In this document: positions 26,320 to 34,386 of the stretch, in pieces
Position numbering within the stretch: position 1 is the stretch's first letter
Layout: each line of letters begins with the position of its first letter
Assembly: GCF_000303155.1 (NCBI RefSeq)
Contig: NC_018719.1
Span: forward strand, 1 to 64,000
DNA: 64,000 bases
From: Candidatus Nitrososphaera gargensis Ga9.2
Lineage (GTDB): Archaea; Thermoproteota; Nitrososphaeria; Nitrososphaerales; Nitrososphaeraceae
Reading direction: 5' to 3'
The notes under the pieces: model-generated
What the model saw: only the letters and a program-made list of their open reading frames with translations
Told to the model about the DNA's origin: nothing
Databases searched by the model: none
Position numbers and translations under genes: made by a program

Positions 26320-27350
26320 CCATCACATTTTTTACGAGCCCGATCGGGCTTGGACACGCGACGCGGGACATTGCGATTGCAGAGCAGCTACTAAAGGCCG
26401 ACGGCATAGCTTTTGTCAGCGGAGAAGGGGCCGCGAGCCTGATCGCAAAGAAAGGTTATGATACAATGGATGTCTATCGGCCGGAAAAATTCGTAGTAGA
26501 GTCCGGCCAGCTCCAGCATTCGTTCAAGTGGCTCATGAGCTATTATTCATACTACAAAAAGTGTAAGGTGATAGCAAAGGAAATTTTAGACAAGCGCGCC
26601 GGCCTTGTAGTGAGCGACGAGGATTTCGCTTCTATCGCAATTGGCGAAGAGATGGGCCGCAGGCGGGTGCTGATAACCGACATAACAGAGACGCACTTTA
26701 CAACCGGCCCGGCGTCAATGATAGAGAGAAAGATGAACAAGTCGATGCAGAAAATGATACAGGCGTGCGACTGCGTCATCATTCCCGATGCCGGGGATGA
26801 CTATGGCAACATCCGGCACGTGGGCCCGATAGTGAGGCAGGCAAGCGCCGGCCGCGACGCTCTTCGCAAGCAGTTTGGCTTTACAAGAAACACGATAGTG
26901 GTTAGCACCGGCGGCACCGACGCCGGCAGGTACCTCATTGAGAAGGCCATTGAAGCGCATAGAAAGCTGCAGAGCAGGCTTGATTCAGAGCTCGTAGTCG
27001 TTTCGGGCCCATCGCTCAAGTTGCCGGATTCGCCGGACTATCGCAACCTCGGGTTTGTAGACAACCTGCATGAGCTGGTCTATGCAGCCGACCTTGTAAT
27101 TTCGCTGGCCGGCAGGTCCACGATAGACGAATCGATCGCTTATGGCACGCCGGGAATTTTCATTCCAATAAAGGGCCACTTTGAGCAGGAAGAGGGCGCG
27201 GCGCGGTTGGGCTTCAAGTATGAAGACATTTTCCGGCTCGAATCGCTTGTTGAAGAAAAGATTGGCCGCCGGAACAATAATAATGCAGTACACGCTGCCG
27301 GCGGAGGAGCTGAAAGGGCCGCAAAGATAATTTCCGATCTGGATAGATAA
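26316..27350 (+). CDS. GT-B glycosyltransferase (MurG-like / GT28 C-terminal type)
   Basis: 344 aa with an N-terminal GxGHATRD loop (SPIGLGHATRD), the GT-B linker and a C-terminal nucleotide-sugar domain (STGGTDAG, GFVDNLHELVYAADLVISLAGRS, then YGTPGIFIPI). No signal or membrane segment, so it probably acts at the inner face of the membrane on a sugar-nucleotide substrate. The acceptor is unknown. GTG start, coupled to the metal regulator by a GTGA overlap, a link that is unexpected functionally. Confidence 0.85.
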   Translation: MTITFFTSPIGLGHATRDIAIAEQLLKADGIAFVSGEGAASLIAKKGYDTMDVYRPEKFVVESGQLQHSFKWLMSYYSYYKKCKVIAKEILDKRAGLVVSDEDFASIAIGEEMGRRRVLITDITETHFTTGPASMIERKMNKSMQKMIQACDCVIIPDAGDDYGNIRHVGPIVRQASAGRDALRKQFGFTRNTIVVSTGGTDAGRYLIEKAIEAHRKLQSRLDSELVVVSGPSLKLPDSPDYRNLGFVDNLHELVYAADLVISLAGRSTIDESIAYGTPGIFIPIKGHFEQEEGAARLGFKYEDIFRLESLVEEKIGRRNNNNAVHAAGGGAERAAKIISDLDR

Positions 27351-27396
27351 ATAAATAAATCAATTTAACAAGGCAAGTGCCTATCTCTACCTGCAC

Positions 27397-28419
27397 ATGG
27401 CAGCGCGCACCTATGCTATCATTATCGGAGCAGGCATAGCAACAGCAGCTGCCGCCATTGCAATAGCGTTTGCAATTTTTATCAGCCCCGCCCTCACCGT
27501 ATCGCCGACACCTGCTGCGCCGTCTCCCGCTTGGTCTGAAGGCGAGCCGATGCCTACTCCCAGAACCGAGATAGCAGGCGCTGCAGTGGACGGCAAGATT
27601 TACATAATAGGAGGATTTGACAGGTTCGGCAGGGCCGTCTCGACGGTAGAAGTTTATGACCCAGAGAACGATCAGTGGAATACTTCTGCCCCATTGCCGC
27701 AGCCGCTGCACCATGCCGCAGCGGCGTCGTACAACGGCACGCTGTACGTGGTAGGCGGCTATCTTGAAGACAATACCCCTTCAAACAAACTGCTGGCCTA
27801 CGACCCGGAGACAAATGAATGGCAAGAGCTTGCCCCGATGCCAACAGCAAGGGGCGCGCTGACCGCCAATTTCGTAAACGGCATCCTTTACGCATTGGGC
27901 GGAGTGAACTCGAGCTTTGGCTCTCCAGCCGCCCCGCTAGCGACAAACGAAGCGTACGATCCAGAGACAGACAGCTGGACGCAGAAGGCTCCTATGCCTA
28001 CGCCGCGCCAGCACCTTGCTTCAGTGGTACTTGATAGGCTGTACGTCATTGGAGGAAGGATCGACAGCCTGTCGTCAAATCTTGACGCCCATGAGGCATA
28101 CGATGATCAGAATGACAATTGGATCAAGCTATCGCCGATGCCATCAAAGAGAGGCGGGCTTGCTGCCGCGCCATCCTATGCTGACGACCACATCTATGTT
28201 TTCGGCGGCGAAAGCCCCACTGGCACTTTCAACAACAATGAAAGATACAATCCTTTGAACGACAGCTGGTCTTCTGCAACTCCCATGCCCGATCCGCGCC
28301 ATGGGCTTGCGGCGGTGACCGTGGACAACAAGATCTATGTCATTGGCGGCGGCCCGCAGCCGGGACTGACCGTGAGTGGCACGAACCAGATATACCCCAC
28401 GTACTATCCGATGATGTAG
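27397..28419 (+). CDS. Secreted kelch-repeat beta-propeller protein
   Basis: 340 aa with an N-terminal hydrophobic helix (about 5-32) and at least five kelch repeats of about 48 residues, each with a GG doublet after a hydrophobic strand (YIIGGF, YVVGGY, YALGGV, YVIGGR, YVFGGE, YVIGGG). Each repeat has a spaced Tyr...Trp (VYDPENDQW, AYDPETNEW). Six blades fit the length. Extracellular or membrane-tethered; probably protein or glycan binding. Confidence 0.88.
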   Translation: MAARTYAIIIGAGIATAAAAIAIAFAIFISPALTVSPTPAAPSPAWSEGEPMPTPRTEIAGAAVDGKIYIIGGFDRFGRAVSTVEVYDPENDQWNTSAPLPQPLHHAAAASYNGTLYVVGGYLEDNTPSNKLLAYDPETNEWQELAPMPTARGALTANFVNGILYALGGVNSSFGSPAAPLATNEAYDPETDSWTQKAPMPTPRQHLASVVLDRLYVIGGRIDSLSSNLDAHEAYDDQNDNWIKLSPMPSKRGGLAAAPSYADDHIYVFGGESPTGTFNNNERYNPLNDSWSSATPMPDPRHGLAAVTVDNKIYVIGGGPQPGLTVSGTNQIYPTYYPMM

Positions 28420-28429
28420 GTGGGCGCGA

Positions 28430-28606
28430 CTACTTGTTGCAGGTCTTGTTTACCCGGAGCTTGCACCTTGCAGTGCTGTGGCGCCAGCTTCCATTCATGA
28501 AATATTCAAGATGAGCCACGCCGTCGCGATCGGTGACAGTCCTTTCCTGCTCATTTTTTGGAGCGCCTGATCCGACACGCGTCTGGATGGCGTTTCTAAA
28601 ATTCAC
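28430..28606 (-). CDS. Small basic hypothetical protein
   Basis: A possible 58-aa product from GTG at 28606, starting 3 bases after the stop of the minus-strand zinc-ribbon gene upstream. The composition is basic and polar, with two Cys near the C-terminus (ARCKLRVNKTC). The open frame extends further upstream into that gene, but the GTG avoids overlap. No family recognised; weakly supported. Confidence 0.4.
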   Translation of the reverse strand: MNFRNAIQTRVGSGAPKNEQERTVTDRDGVAHLEYFMNGSWRHSTARCKLRVNKTCNK

Positions 28607-28608
28607 GT

Positions 28609-28809
28609 CTAAACAGAACTCCTGTTGTTGCTGTTGTTCTCGATAACCTTTGCACACTGGTCGCAGTATCTTTCAACGACTGCTATCCCGTTGCCCACGT
28701 CAAACAAGGCGTCTTTTGTGGCGGGCTGGCCGCAGTCTTTGCATGCTCTTCTTGGGCTGCCCGCAATGTTTTGGGAAGCCCTGATAGAAGTAAAAATTCT
28801 ATTCATCAT
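28609..28809 (-). CDS. Mini zinc-ribbon protein, copy A
   Basis: 66 aa with CKDCGQPA, the block FDVGNGIAVVERYCDQC and a short Asn/Ser tail, forming a four-Cys zinc site. It is clearly paralogous to the protein at 29662-29847, which has the same CxxCG..A....FDVG......YCD pattern. The two genes lie 1 kb apart on the same strand in a run of zinc-binding mini-genes. Function unknown. Confidence 0.7.
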   Translation of the reverse strand: MMNRIFTSIRASQNIAGSPRRACKDCGQPATKDALFDVGNGIAVVERYCDQCAKVIENNSNNRSSV

Positions 28810-28905
28810 GTTCTACATGTGGTCGAACTATAAGAATGTAGGCTTTTGCTGCAAGTGAAAAAAGAATTGGTGCATCAAAAGTTGTTGCACCACTCTGTAT
28901 TATTA

Positions 28906-28953
28906 CTACTTCTTTGGCTTTTTCTTGCCAGATTTTTTCTTTTTTGCTGCCAT
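28906..28953 (-). CDS. Very short Lys-rich peptide
   Basis: ATG at 28953 opens 15 codons reading MAAKKKKSGKKKPKK before TAG. Short Lys-tail peptides of this kind are seen in related archaea and would bind nucleic acid by charge. The frame is too short to support statistically, so this is a tentative call. Confidence 0.3.
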   Translation of the reverse strand: MAAKKKKSGKKKPKK

Positions 28954-29002
28954 AAGTTTGATGCAGAGCTCAACTATTTAACAATAGCTAAAGCTGTCAG
29001 AG

Positions 29003-29212
29003 CTATTCTGGTGGCGCAAAGGTCTGCCTGCCGCTGTCTGTGCGCTTGTTCACTTTAGTTTCTGTCATCCTCTGGGGCGTGTAAAAGATGTCATGGTCGT
29101 TCTTAAGGTGGCTCAGGAATGCCACTCCGTTATTGATGTTGTCTTTTACTATCAGGTCGCGCCCGCAATAGCTGCATTTTATGATGTGCTCGTCAGGACC
29201 GGCTGCTGCCAA
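29003..29212 (-). CDS. Mini C2H2 zinc-finger protein
   Basis: 69 aa with CSYCGRDLIVKD, then FLSHLKNDHD, a C-x2-C...H-x4-H finger. The tail is basic and polar. Part of the minus-strand zinc-protein run (28.6-29.9 kb). Probable nucleic-acid binding. Confidence 0.68.
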   Translation of the reverse strand: MAAAGPDEHIIKCSYCGRDLIVKDNINNGVAFLSHLKNDHDIFYTPQRMTETKVNKRTDSGRQTFAPPE

Positions 29213-29285
29213 TGCAGTGTGTCATTGTGGCAGCCAGAATAAGGATTTTCCTGATGGCTCAGGGGCCTGCTAGAATTTCGAGCTG

Positions 29286-29639
29286 TCAACCGCGTCCATT
29301 ATTACCTGCGCGGCATTGGACGCCAAAGCTGGTCTTACAGTAATTCTCGTTTCTCAGCTTCGAGTCCAGATCGCCTTTCCTGAGCAATTCCGACACCCTG
29401 TTGACTGCCGCAAGGTAGTTCATAGAAGACTTCCAGGTAAGTATGACTTCGCACTTGTCGCACACACTGCCCTTTGCATTTGCAGCATAAACCACGTTGC
29501 AGAACAGGCATTTGTTGTACACCATTGACCTGCCTGCCCTTGGCGCCCCTATCTCAAAATGGACGGTGTTAAAACAGGAAATGCAAAGATACTTGCCACA
29601 ACTCACACACGTGTGGTATTCTTCGCCCCTTTTGCACAT
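29286..29639 (-). CDS. Cys-rich multi-zinc-site protein
   Basis: 117 aa with CVSCGKYLCISC, CLFC and CDKC, giving at least two zinc sites (B-box- or RING-like arrangement near residues 11-20), followed by a helical C-terminal third. ATG at 29639; the frame upstream is open for only 13 codons and has another CG but no ATG/GTG/TTG start. Family not recognised; possibly a scaffold or nucleic-acid binder. Confidence 0.68.
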   Translation of the reverse strand: MCKRGEEYHTCVSCGKYLCISCFNTVHFEIGAPRAGRSMVYNKCLFCNVVYAANAKGSVCDKCEVILTWKSSMNYLAAVNRVSELLRKGDLDSKLRNENYCKTSFGVQCRAGNNGRG

Positions 29640-29661
29640 CCCGCATGTTGCCAGGCGATCA

Positions 29662-29847
29662 TCACGTTCTGTACGTTGTTATCTTTTTTGAGTATGCGTC
29701 GCAGTATTTTTCTATCATGGTGACGCTGTCGCCTACATCAAAATGGGCTTCCAGCGTGGCCAGGCTGCCACATGTCGAGCAATATTTTGGCTTTTTGTCC
29801 TTTGGGCTGTGCGCAAAAGGCTTGAGCGCTATCAAGGATTTCATCAT
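29662..29847 (-). CDS. Mini zinc-ribbon protein, copy B, with a ligand replaced
   Basis: 61 aa, paralogous to the protein at 28609-28809: CSTCGSLA and the FDVG....IEKYCD block are shared. The fourth expected Cys is Tyr here (YCDAYS instead of YCDQCA), so zinc binding may be weaker or use another ligand. ATG-ATG start at 29847. Confidence 0.65.
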   Translation of the reverse strand: MMKSLIALKPFAHSPKDKKPKYCSTCGSLATLEAHFDVGDSVTMIEKYCDAYSKKITTYRT

Positions 29848-29856
29848 GTGTGTTTT

Positions 29857-29940
29857 TCACTGACCTCCGAAAAATGCGATTGCAAGTGAAATGGCGATTA
29901 TAACTCCTGCAACAATCAGGAACTTGCTGTTATTTGTCAT
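29857..29940 (-). CDS. 27-aa single-helix membrane peptide
   Basis: ATG at 29940 opens a short frame with a polar start (TNNSK), one hydrophobic helix (FLIVAGVIIAISLAIAFF) and GGQ before TGA. The sharply defined helix supports a real mini-membrane protein. It is just upstream of the zinc-ribbon copy B on the same strand (9 bases). Role unknown. Confidence 0.5.
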   Translation of the reverse strand: MTNNSKFLIVAGVIIAISLAIAFFGGQ

Positions 29941-30042
29941 CTCTTATGGTGTCGTCCTGCACATAAGAATGTACTTAATCTGGAACGTAGTAGCTTGCCA
30001 AGTGTAAGGAAAGGCACTTACATAAGCCAGTCCTGATGATGA

Positions 30043-30231
30043 ATGAGAGAAAAAATGCCCATGCTTATGCTCAAGTGCAAGACCTGCGGAGAAGTTTTTC
30101 CCGGCATTTACGTGCCTGAAGGAAGCGACAGCGACATCAAGTCAGCAGCTGCAAGCGTCGATACCTCACATACTTGTTCAAGGGGACACAACAACGAATA
30201 TGCTGCGGCTGATTACATGGACTGGTCTTGA
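30043..30231 (+). CDS. Mini zinc-binding protein
   Basis: 62 aa with CKTCGEVFPG near residue 12 and a later HTC....H cluster. ATG at 30043, or 30055 as a downstream choice. It ends 4 bases before the preferred hflX start, so it is likely the first gene of that transcript. Confidence 0.65.
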   Translation: MREKMPMLMLKCKTCGEVFPGIYVPEGSDSDIKSAAASVDTSHTCSRGHNNEYAAADYMDWS

Positions 30232-30235
30232 GAGA

Positions 30236-31330
30236 GTGAGCACCAAGACCATACTTGTCAGCTACCCCGACAGCTTTAGGCTTGAAGAAGGAAAGAGCCT
30301 AGTGGAATCGGCCGACTGCAAGATCGTGAAGATTTTCACCCAGAAGTATCTGAACCATTCGCAGTACGGGATAGGCGCAGGCAAAGCTGAAGAGATCAGG
30401 GATTTTGTAAAAGGAGAAGAAGAGGGCATCCAACAGCTGGTTGTTGACGAGCACCTTACTTCAAAGCAGCTTTACAACTTGAGCAAGCTCGTAGAGGTGC
30501 AGGCGATAGACAGGGAGCGGCTGATACTCAACATCTTTTATTCAAGGGCTACCACCACCGAGGCGAAACTGCAGATCGAGCTTGCCGAGATCCAGTACGA
30601 GATCCCGCGAGTCAGGGAGATCGCAAAAATGACTTCAGGCAACGAAAGGGCCGGCAAGGGGGGCATGGGCGAATACACGGTAGACGTAAAGTTCCGGGAT
30701 CTGAAGAGGCGGATGAACTTTATTAGAGAAAAGCTGGTCGAAGCCAAGAAAAAGCGCGATCTGTACCACCAGCAGCGGACAAGGACCCAGATGCCAGTTG
30801 TCTCGCTAGTTGGCTATACCGGCTCGGGCAAGACCACGCTGTTCAATCTGCTCACAAAGGAGCACAGGGAGACATCTAGCAGCCTGTTCACTACGCTTTC
30901 GACAACCACTAGAGTAATGAAATTCAATGACGAGAAACAGGGCGACCTGCTCCTCACAGACACAGTGGGCTTTATCAGCAGGTTGCCGCCTTACATGATA
31001 GACGCGTTCAAGTCGACTCTAGAGGAGTCGCTTGCCGCACATCTGATCCTGCTATTGGTAGACGCTTCAGAAGACGTCCAGAACATTGACATAAAATATT
31101 CAAGCTGCTGGGATGTGCTGGACGAGCTAAAGGTAGACCATGCCAAAGTCCTAGTCGTCCTGACAAAGCAAGACGCCGTAGACGCGCAAAAGATGCAGGA
31201 AGTCATGCAACAGTTGCAGCTCAAGGAACCGATAATGATAATATCATCAAAGACAGGCTACGGCATCCGCAAATTAAAGAACATGATGGTCAGCAAGTCT
31301 CGCCCAAAAATGGTCGGCGGCCAGCCATAG
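30236..31330 (+). CDS. hflX: HflX-type ribosome-associated GTPase
   Basis: 364 aa: an N-terminal HflX domain (about 1-170, with GIGAGKAEEI and the Gly-rich GNERAGKGGMGE loop) and a G domain. G1 is GYTGSGKTT, G3 is DTVGFI, G4 is TKQD and the G5 region is SSKTGYG. HflX binds and can split ribosomes under stress. GTG at 30236 is preferred because it follows the previous stop by 4 bases; the frame upstream overlaps that gene. Confidence 0.9.
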   Translation: MSTKTILVSYPDSFRLEEGKSLVESADCKIVKIFTQKYLNHSQYGIGAGKAEEIRDFVKGEEEGIQQLVVDEHLTSKQLYNLSKLVEVQAIDRERLILNIFYSRATTTEAKLQIELAEIQYEIPRVREIAKMTSGNERAGKGGMGEYTVDVKFRDLKRRMNFIREKLVEAKKKRDLYHQQRTRTQMPVVSLVGYTGSGKTTLFNLLTKEHRETSSSLFTTLSTTTRVMKFNDEKQGDLLLTDTVGFISRLPPYMIDAFKSTLEESLAAHLILLLVDASEDVQNIDIKYSSCWDVLDELKVDHAKVLVVLTKQDAVDAQKMQEVMQQLQLKEPIMIISSKTGYGIRKLKNMMVSKSRPKMVGGQP

Positions 31331-31440
31331 ACTTTTCCGCAAGATCCAATCTGGCCCATTAGTTATTGCCACCTCTTTAGAGGATCGGGTGAAGAAGTTA
31401 TATGCGATGGCAGTGTAGTTATATATTGGTCAGGATTTTA

Positions 31441-31764
31441 ATGCAAAATAATTTTCCAATGAGACAATGGCACCTTGAGCACATGCAGAAGACCATTCTA
31501 AAGTACGTCAAGGGCCTGTCTGCCGATGCCAATAGCTGGGAGAGGAGGAACCACAAGAAATACGGCAACATTACAAATGTGTGCAGGCAGATTGAATATG
31601 ACATGAGGCACGGAGTCACCAAAGAGGAATTGCTCGCGTCTTTTTCAAAAATCCACACTCATTCATCTTACCGGGCGCTAAGACGTGACAGCGATTCGAT
31701 GAGCAGGTTGTTAGAGATAGAGGAGCACTTTACCACACCAAAGGCAGTCACGCCGCTCTGGTAG
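31441..31764 (+). CDS. Small hypothetical protein
   Basis: 107 aa, basic and helical, with RRNHKKYGN and a His-rich middle (IHTHSSYRALRRD). ATG at 31441 is the best start; an in-frame ATG at 31459 and one upstream at 31402 also exist. A promoter-like A/T stretch precedes it (31395-31440). No family recognised. Confidence 0.55.
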   Translation: MQNNFPMRQWHLEHMQKTILKYVKGLSADANSWERRNHKKYGNITNVCRQIEYDMRHGVTKEELLASFSKIHTHSSYRALRRDSDSMSRLLEIEEHFTTPKAVTPLW

Positions 31765-31814
31765 CTCCTCCTGCATAGACAAGCTGCGTTTAATAGTCTC
31801 TCTCTGGCATAACA

Positions 31815-32481
31815 ATGCCGTTTATTTTGTCGTCTTTAACAATCGAGCAAAAACTCACAGCCAAGCAGCGCCTAGAGATAGAAGCGCGCCTTGCCAACTA
31901 CAATATCCCGGTTCAGATCCTGCAAATGGTGGCAGCGCGCTGCGAGTGCACGCTCGATCCCAAAGTCAGCGGAAGAGGCCTGCCAAAAAGCCCAAGCTGT
32001 CTATTCTGCTTGAAAGGCTGAACGACAGGGCAATCATGCTGCTAGAGCAGATATTTCTAGAGTGCCACGACTCTTTTTCAAATTTCAGGTTTGCAGTTTC
32101 CTTTCATCGATGTACAGCCCGCTGTTGCACAAATTTGTAATGAATGAAAAAATTGCCGGCGAGTCGGGGCTAGAATATTCATTTGATGTCGGCATCTATG
32201 GCCGGAGCTCGGAAAAGCTGGTCGCAGTAGGCATGCAGAACAACGACAAAGCGCAGCAGCCGGCAGACACCAACTCGCTTCACAAGTTCCTGGCCGCCAT
32301 CAAGGACCTTCGCGCCGTGCACCCGGACATGCAGGGAGCTTACTACTCGTCTTCGTATGGCTATCAGGACGACAGCGCATGGCACTTGGCCAGAAGGCAT
32401 GGAGAAGGAGCCGACAAGACGGAGATCAGGTTTTTCGACTACAAGGACAAGATATACTTTGAAATCAAGTCTCCTCCATAA
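31815..32481 (+). pseudogene. Conserved-looking gene in three frames (two frameshifts)
   Basis: ATG at 31815 opens a frame that looks coding to about 31980. The coding pattern then moves one frame over (KKPKLSILLERLNDRAIMLLEQIFLE up to about 32095). It moves again into the frame that reads YSPLLHKFVMNEKIAG, FDVGIYGRSSEKLVAVGMQNND and ends at 32481. The last part has an alpha/beta layout that recalls a restriction-endonuclease-like fold (weak inference). The third frame alone, from ATG 32110, would give 123 aa. Confidence 0.5.
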
Positions 32482-32532
32482 TTGTTACCAAAAGTACTAA
32501 TTGCACGCGCTCTACGTATAGGATGATACATC

Positions 32533-32754
32533 TTGGAAAAATGCGCTACGTGCAACCTGACGATACACCCAAATTTTGCAGGTCACCATAAATGCGGCCA
32601 CGCCAACTGCCCCATATGCAAGGAGGCAGTAACAAGTTCACAATACTGGGGCCACATCCGGTCTCATCCCGGGCATGAAAACGACGCGCCGCCATCAAAG
32701 AGGATGTCTTCCACCCCACAAAATAATACAGGCCCGCGACTGCACCGCAGGTAG
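32533..32754 (+). CDS. Mini zinc-finger protein
   Basis: 73 aa with CATCNLTI, CGHANCPIC and HIRSHPGH, enough Cys/His for two zinc sites (two-knuckle then C2H2-like). TTG start, basic Ser/Pro/Arg tail. Likely nucleic-acid binding; no family assigned. Confidence 0.65.
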   Translation: MEKCATCNLTIHPNFAGHHKCGHANCPICKEAVTSSQYWGHIRSHPGHENDAPPSKRMSSTPQNNTGPRLHRR

Positions 32755-32766
32755 AGAGAGACTATA

Positions 32767-33036
32767 CTATACTTCAAGCCCTGTCAGGTGGCCGTCCTGC
32801 TTGATCTTTTCCGCGTGAGCGGCAATGTAGCGCCAGATAATGTCGGCCTTGTCTGACTGAAAATCCCAAGGGGCTATCAGCACAAGGTCGTTATCTCTTA
32901 TCCACATCCTACGCTTTATCTTTCCCCGAATCCTGCAGGTTCTAACCTTGCCGTCGGTGCATTTTACAATAATATTGTCGCCTCCGACAAGTTTTATGAC
33001 CTTGCCAAAAAGTTGGCCATCGCCGGGCATCACCAT
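32767..33036 (-). CDS. eif1a: Translation initiation factor aIF1A
   Basis: The archaeal IF1/eIF1A homologue that occupies the ribosomal A site during initiation. The OB fold runs through LFGKVIKLVGGDNIIVKC, RGKIKRRMWIRDND and LIAPWDFQ. From ATG at 33036 it is 89 aa. The frame upstream encodes GKRKVLNEAALKE, which looks like the normal family N-terminus, but no ATG/GTG/TTG precedes it. Either the shorter form is made or the start is unusual. Confidence 0.9.
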   Translation of the reverse strand: MVMPGDGQLFGKVIKLVGGDNIIVKCTDGKVRTCRIRGKIKRRMWIRDNDLVLIAPWDFQSDKADIIWRYIAAHAEKIKQDGHLTGLEV

Positions 33037-33138
33037 CTCTTTAAGAGCTGCTTCATTGAGGACTTTTCTCTTGCCTAAAGTAAAAACCGAAATACACTGC
33101 GCACGCGTTGGTTAAAAGTGTATGTATTATTGTTGTTA

Positions 33139-33372
33139 TTAGGCTATGACCATTGTGACCGTGGAATCGACGTTGCGGATCGTGCCAATGTCCACACAGA
33201 CAGTCCTCCGCAGGCTATTTTCAGTGTCGGCGCTGACCTTGACTATCAGGTCGTAAATTCCAGACGTCCTGTAAACGTGGCTCACGGCTGACAGCTTGTT
33301 GAGCTCGGCAATTACATCCGCATCAAAGGGAAAGCGGCAGTTGACGAGCACAATGGCAGAAATCATAATCAT
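33139..33372 (-). CDS. Stand-alone Lrp/AsnC ligand-binding (RAM) domain protein
   Basis: 77 aa with no DNA-binding domain: an alpha/beta sandwich with ELNKLSAVSHVYRTSGIYDLIVKV, the core of the RAM fold. Stand-alone RAM proteins bind amino acids and may modulate full Lrp regulators. ATG start at 33372. Confidence 0.85.
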   Translation of the reverse strand: MIMISAIVLVNCRFPFDADVIAELNKLSAVSHVYRTSGIYDLIVKVSADTENSLRRTVCVDIGTIRNVDSTVTMVIA

Positions 33373-33484
33373 AACAATAACGTCAGGCTTGTATTAACCA
33401 TTTAATAAATATAAGAAAAAACGTCTGTGGTACTTTCCGAAAGGCAGTTGCCACATATTTTGTTTGGGATTTTGTATTGTATTA

Positions 33485-33730
33485 TTACTGCACTAGTTCT
33501 GCTGTAGCAAACCTGGCACCAACGTTGGTGACCCTGATCTTGCTTGTTTGGCCAACTTTGCCGTTCTTTACAAAGACTACAAATCCCTGTACTCTGGCAA
33601 TGCCGTCGCCCTGTCTGCTCGTTTCAGTAATCCGCACGTCGTATTCTTTGCCTGTTTCTACAGGCTTTGGACCGAAGTTACCGCCACCGAAGCGGCCGCC
33701 TCCTCCAAAACGTCTTTCGCCGTATGACAT
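33485..33730 (-). CDS. TRAM-domain RNA-binding protein
   Basis: 81 aa with a Gly/Arg/Phe-rich N-terminus (RRFGGGGRFGGG) and a TRAM beta-barrel (VETGKEYDVRITETSRQGDG, VQGFVVFVKNGKVG, then KIRVTNVG). Stand-alone TRAM proteins are common archaeal RNA chaperones. Complete in length. Confidence 0.9.
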   Translation of the reverse strand: MSYGERRFGGGGRFGGGNFGPKPVETGKEYDVRITETSRQGDGIARVQGFVVFVKNGKVGQTSKIRVTNVGARFATAELVQ

Positions 33731-33780
33731 TAGTCAACCAACCTAGGACTACTAGCAATATAAACGGTGGACAAGTAATT

Positions 33781-33996
33781 TCAGTGCCTTTTCGTCGTTT
33801 TCAGCCGGTAGCGCCGAATGATCTCCCTGTCGATCTCCTCGTGCTTTATCTGCTCGCCCCTCCGGCCCGGCGTCTTCATTGCCTGCTGCTTTACCTTCTT
33901 CCTTTCCTCCTCAAGCTCGCGGTCGTGCTTTATCCTCTGCAGCTCCTGAGCATAGTTCTCACGGAAAAACTTCTCTTCTGCAGTATCCTCGGACAT
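33781..33996 (-). CDS. Small charged helical protein
   Basis: 71 aa from ATG at 33996 (an ATG at 34017 would add 7 residues). Very Glu/Lys/Arg-rich with a continuous helix (RIKHDRELEEERKKVKQQ). No Cys, no membrane segment. Follows the TRAM gene on the same strand by 50 bases upstream. Function unknown. Confidence 0.6.
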   Translation of the reverse strand: MSEDTAEEKFFRENYAQELQRIKHDRELEEERKKVKQQAMKTPGRRGEQIKHEEIDREIIRRYRLKTTKRH

Positions 33997-34101
33997 GTAT
34001 CTATAGATAATATGCACAAATATTTATCCACTTGCTATCCACCGGCACGAGACCTAGCTGGAGATTCAAAAAGCACAGGCGGGTTATTGTTTCCGCACCA
34101 C

Positions 34102-34287
34102 TCACCTAAAACCAGCCTGAATCCCCTGCTTGCCAAGGTAATCAAGGTACAGGTCACCATACTCGTAGTTCTTGGATTTCTTTCTATGGTGGACCTTTTT
34201 GTGATTTTCCAACCGCTTTTTAGTTGGAAGCTCCAGATTGCAAATTTTGCACTTGAAGGTATTATTTTTCTTGATGCAGATCTTGAG
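34102..34287 (-). pseudogene. C2H2 zinc-finger frame without a visible start
   Basis: A 61-codon open frame ends at 34102 and contains a classical finger (FKCKICNLELPTKKRLENH, then H four residues on) and a short C-terminal tail (YGDLYLDYLGKQGIQAGF). The frame is closed by TAG at 34288-34290 and has no ATG, GTG or TTG before the finger. It may be a start-less remnant, be frameshifted upstream, or use a rare start. Confidence 0.4.
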
Positions 34288-34386
34288 CTAAGCTTCGATA
34301 TAAAGAAGAAGAAAGACTCGCTGCCGTAGTAGATACTAAAAGATGCGCAACGCTCAAGTAGACGAGTCATTATAATTTTAGCCGAA

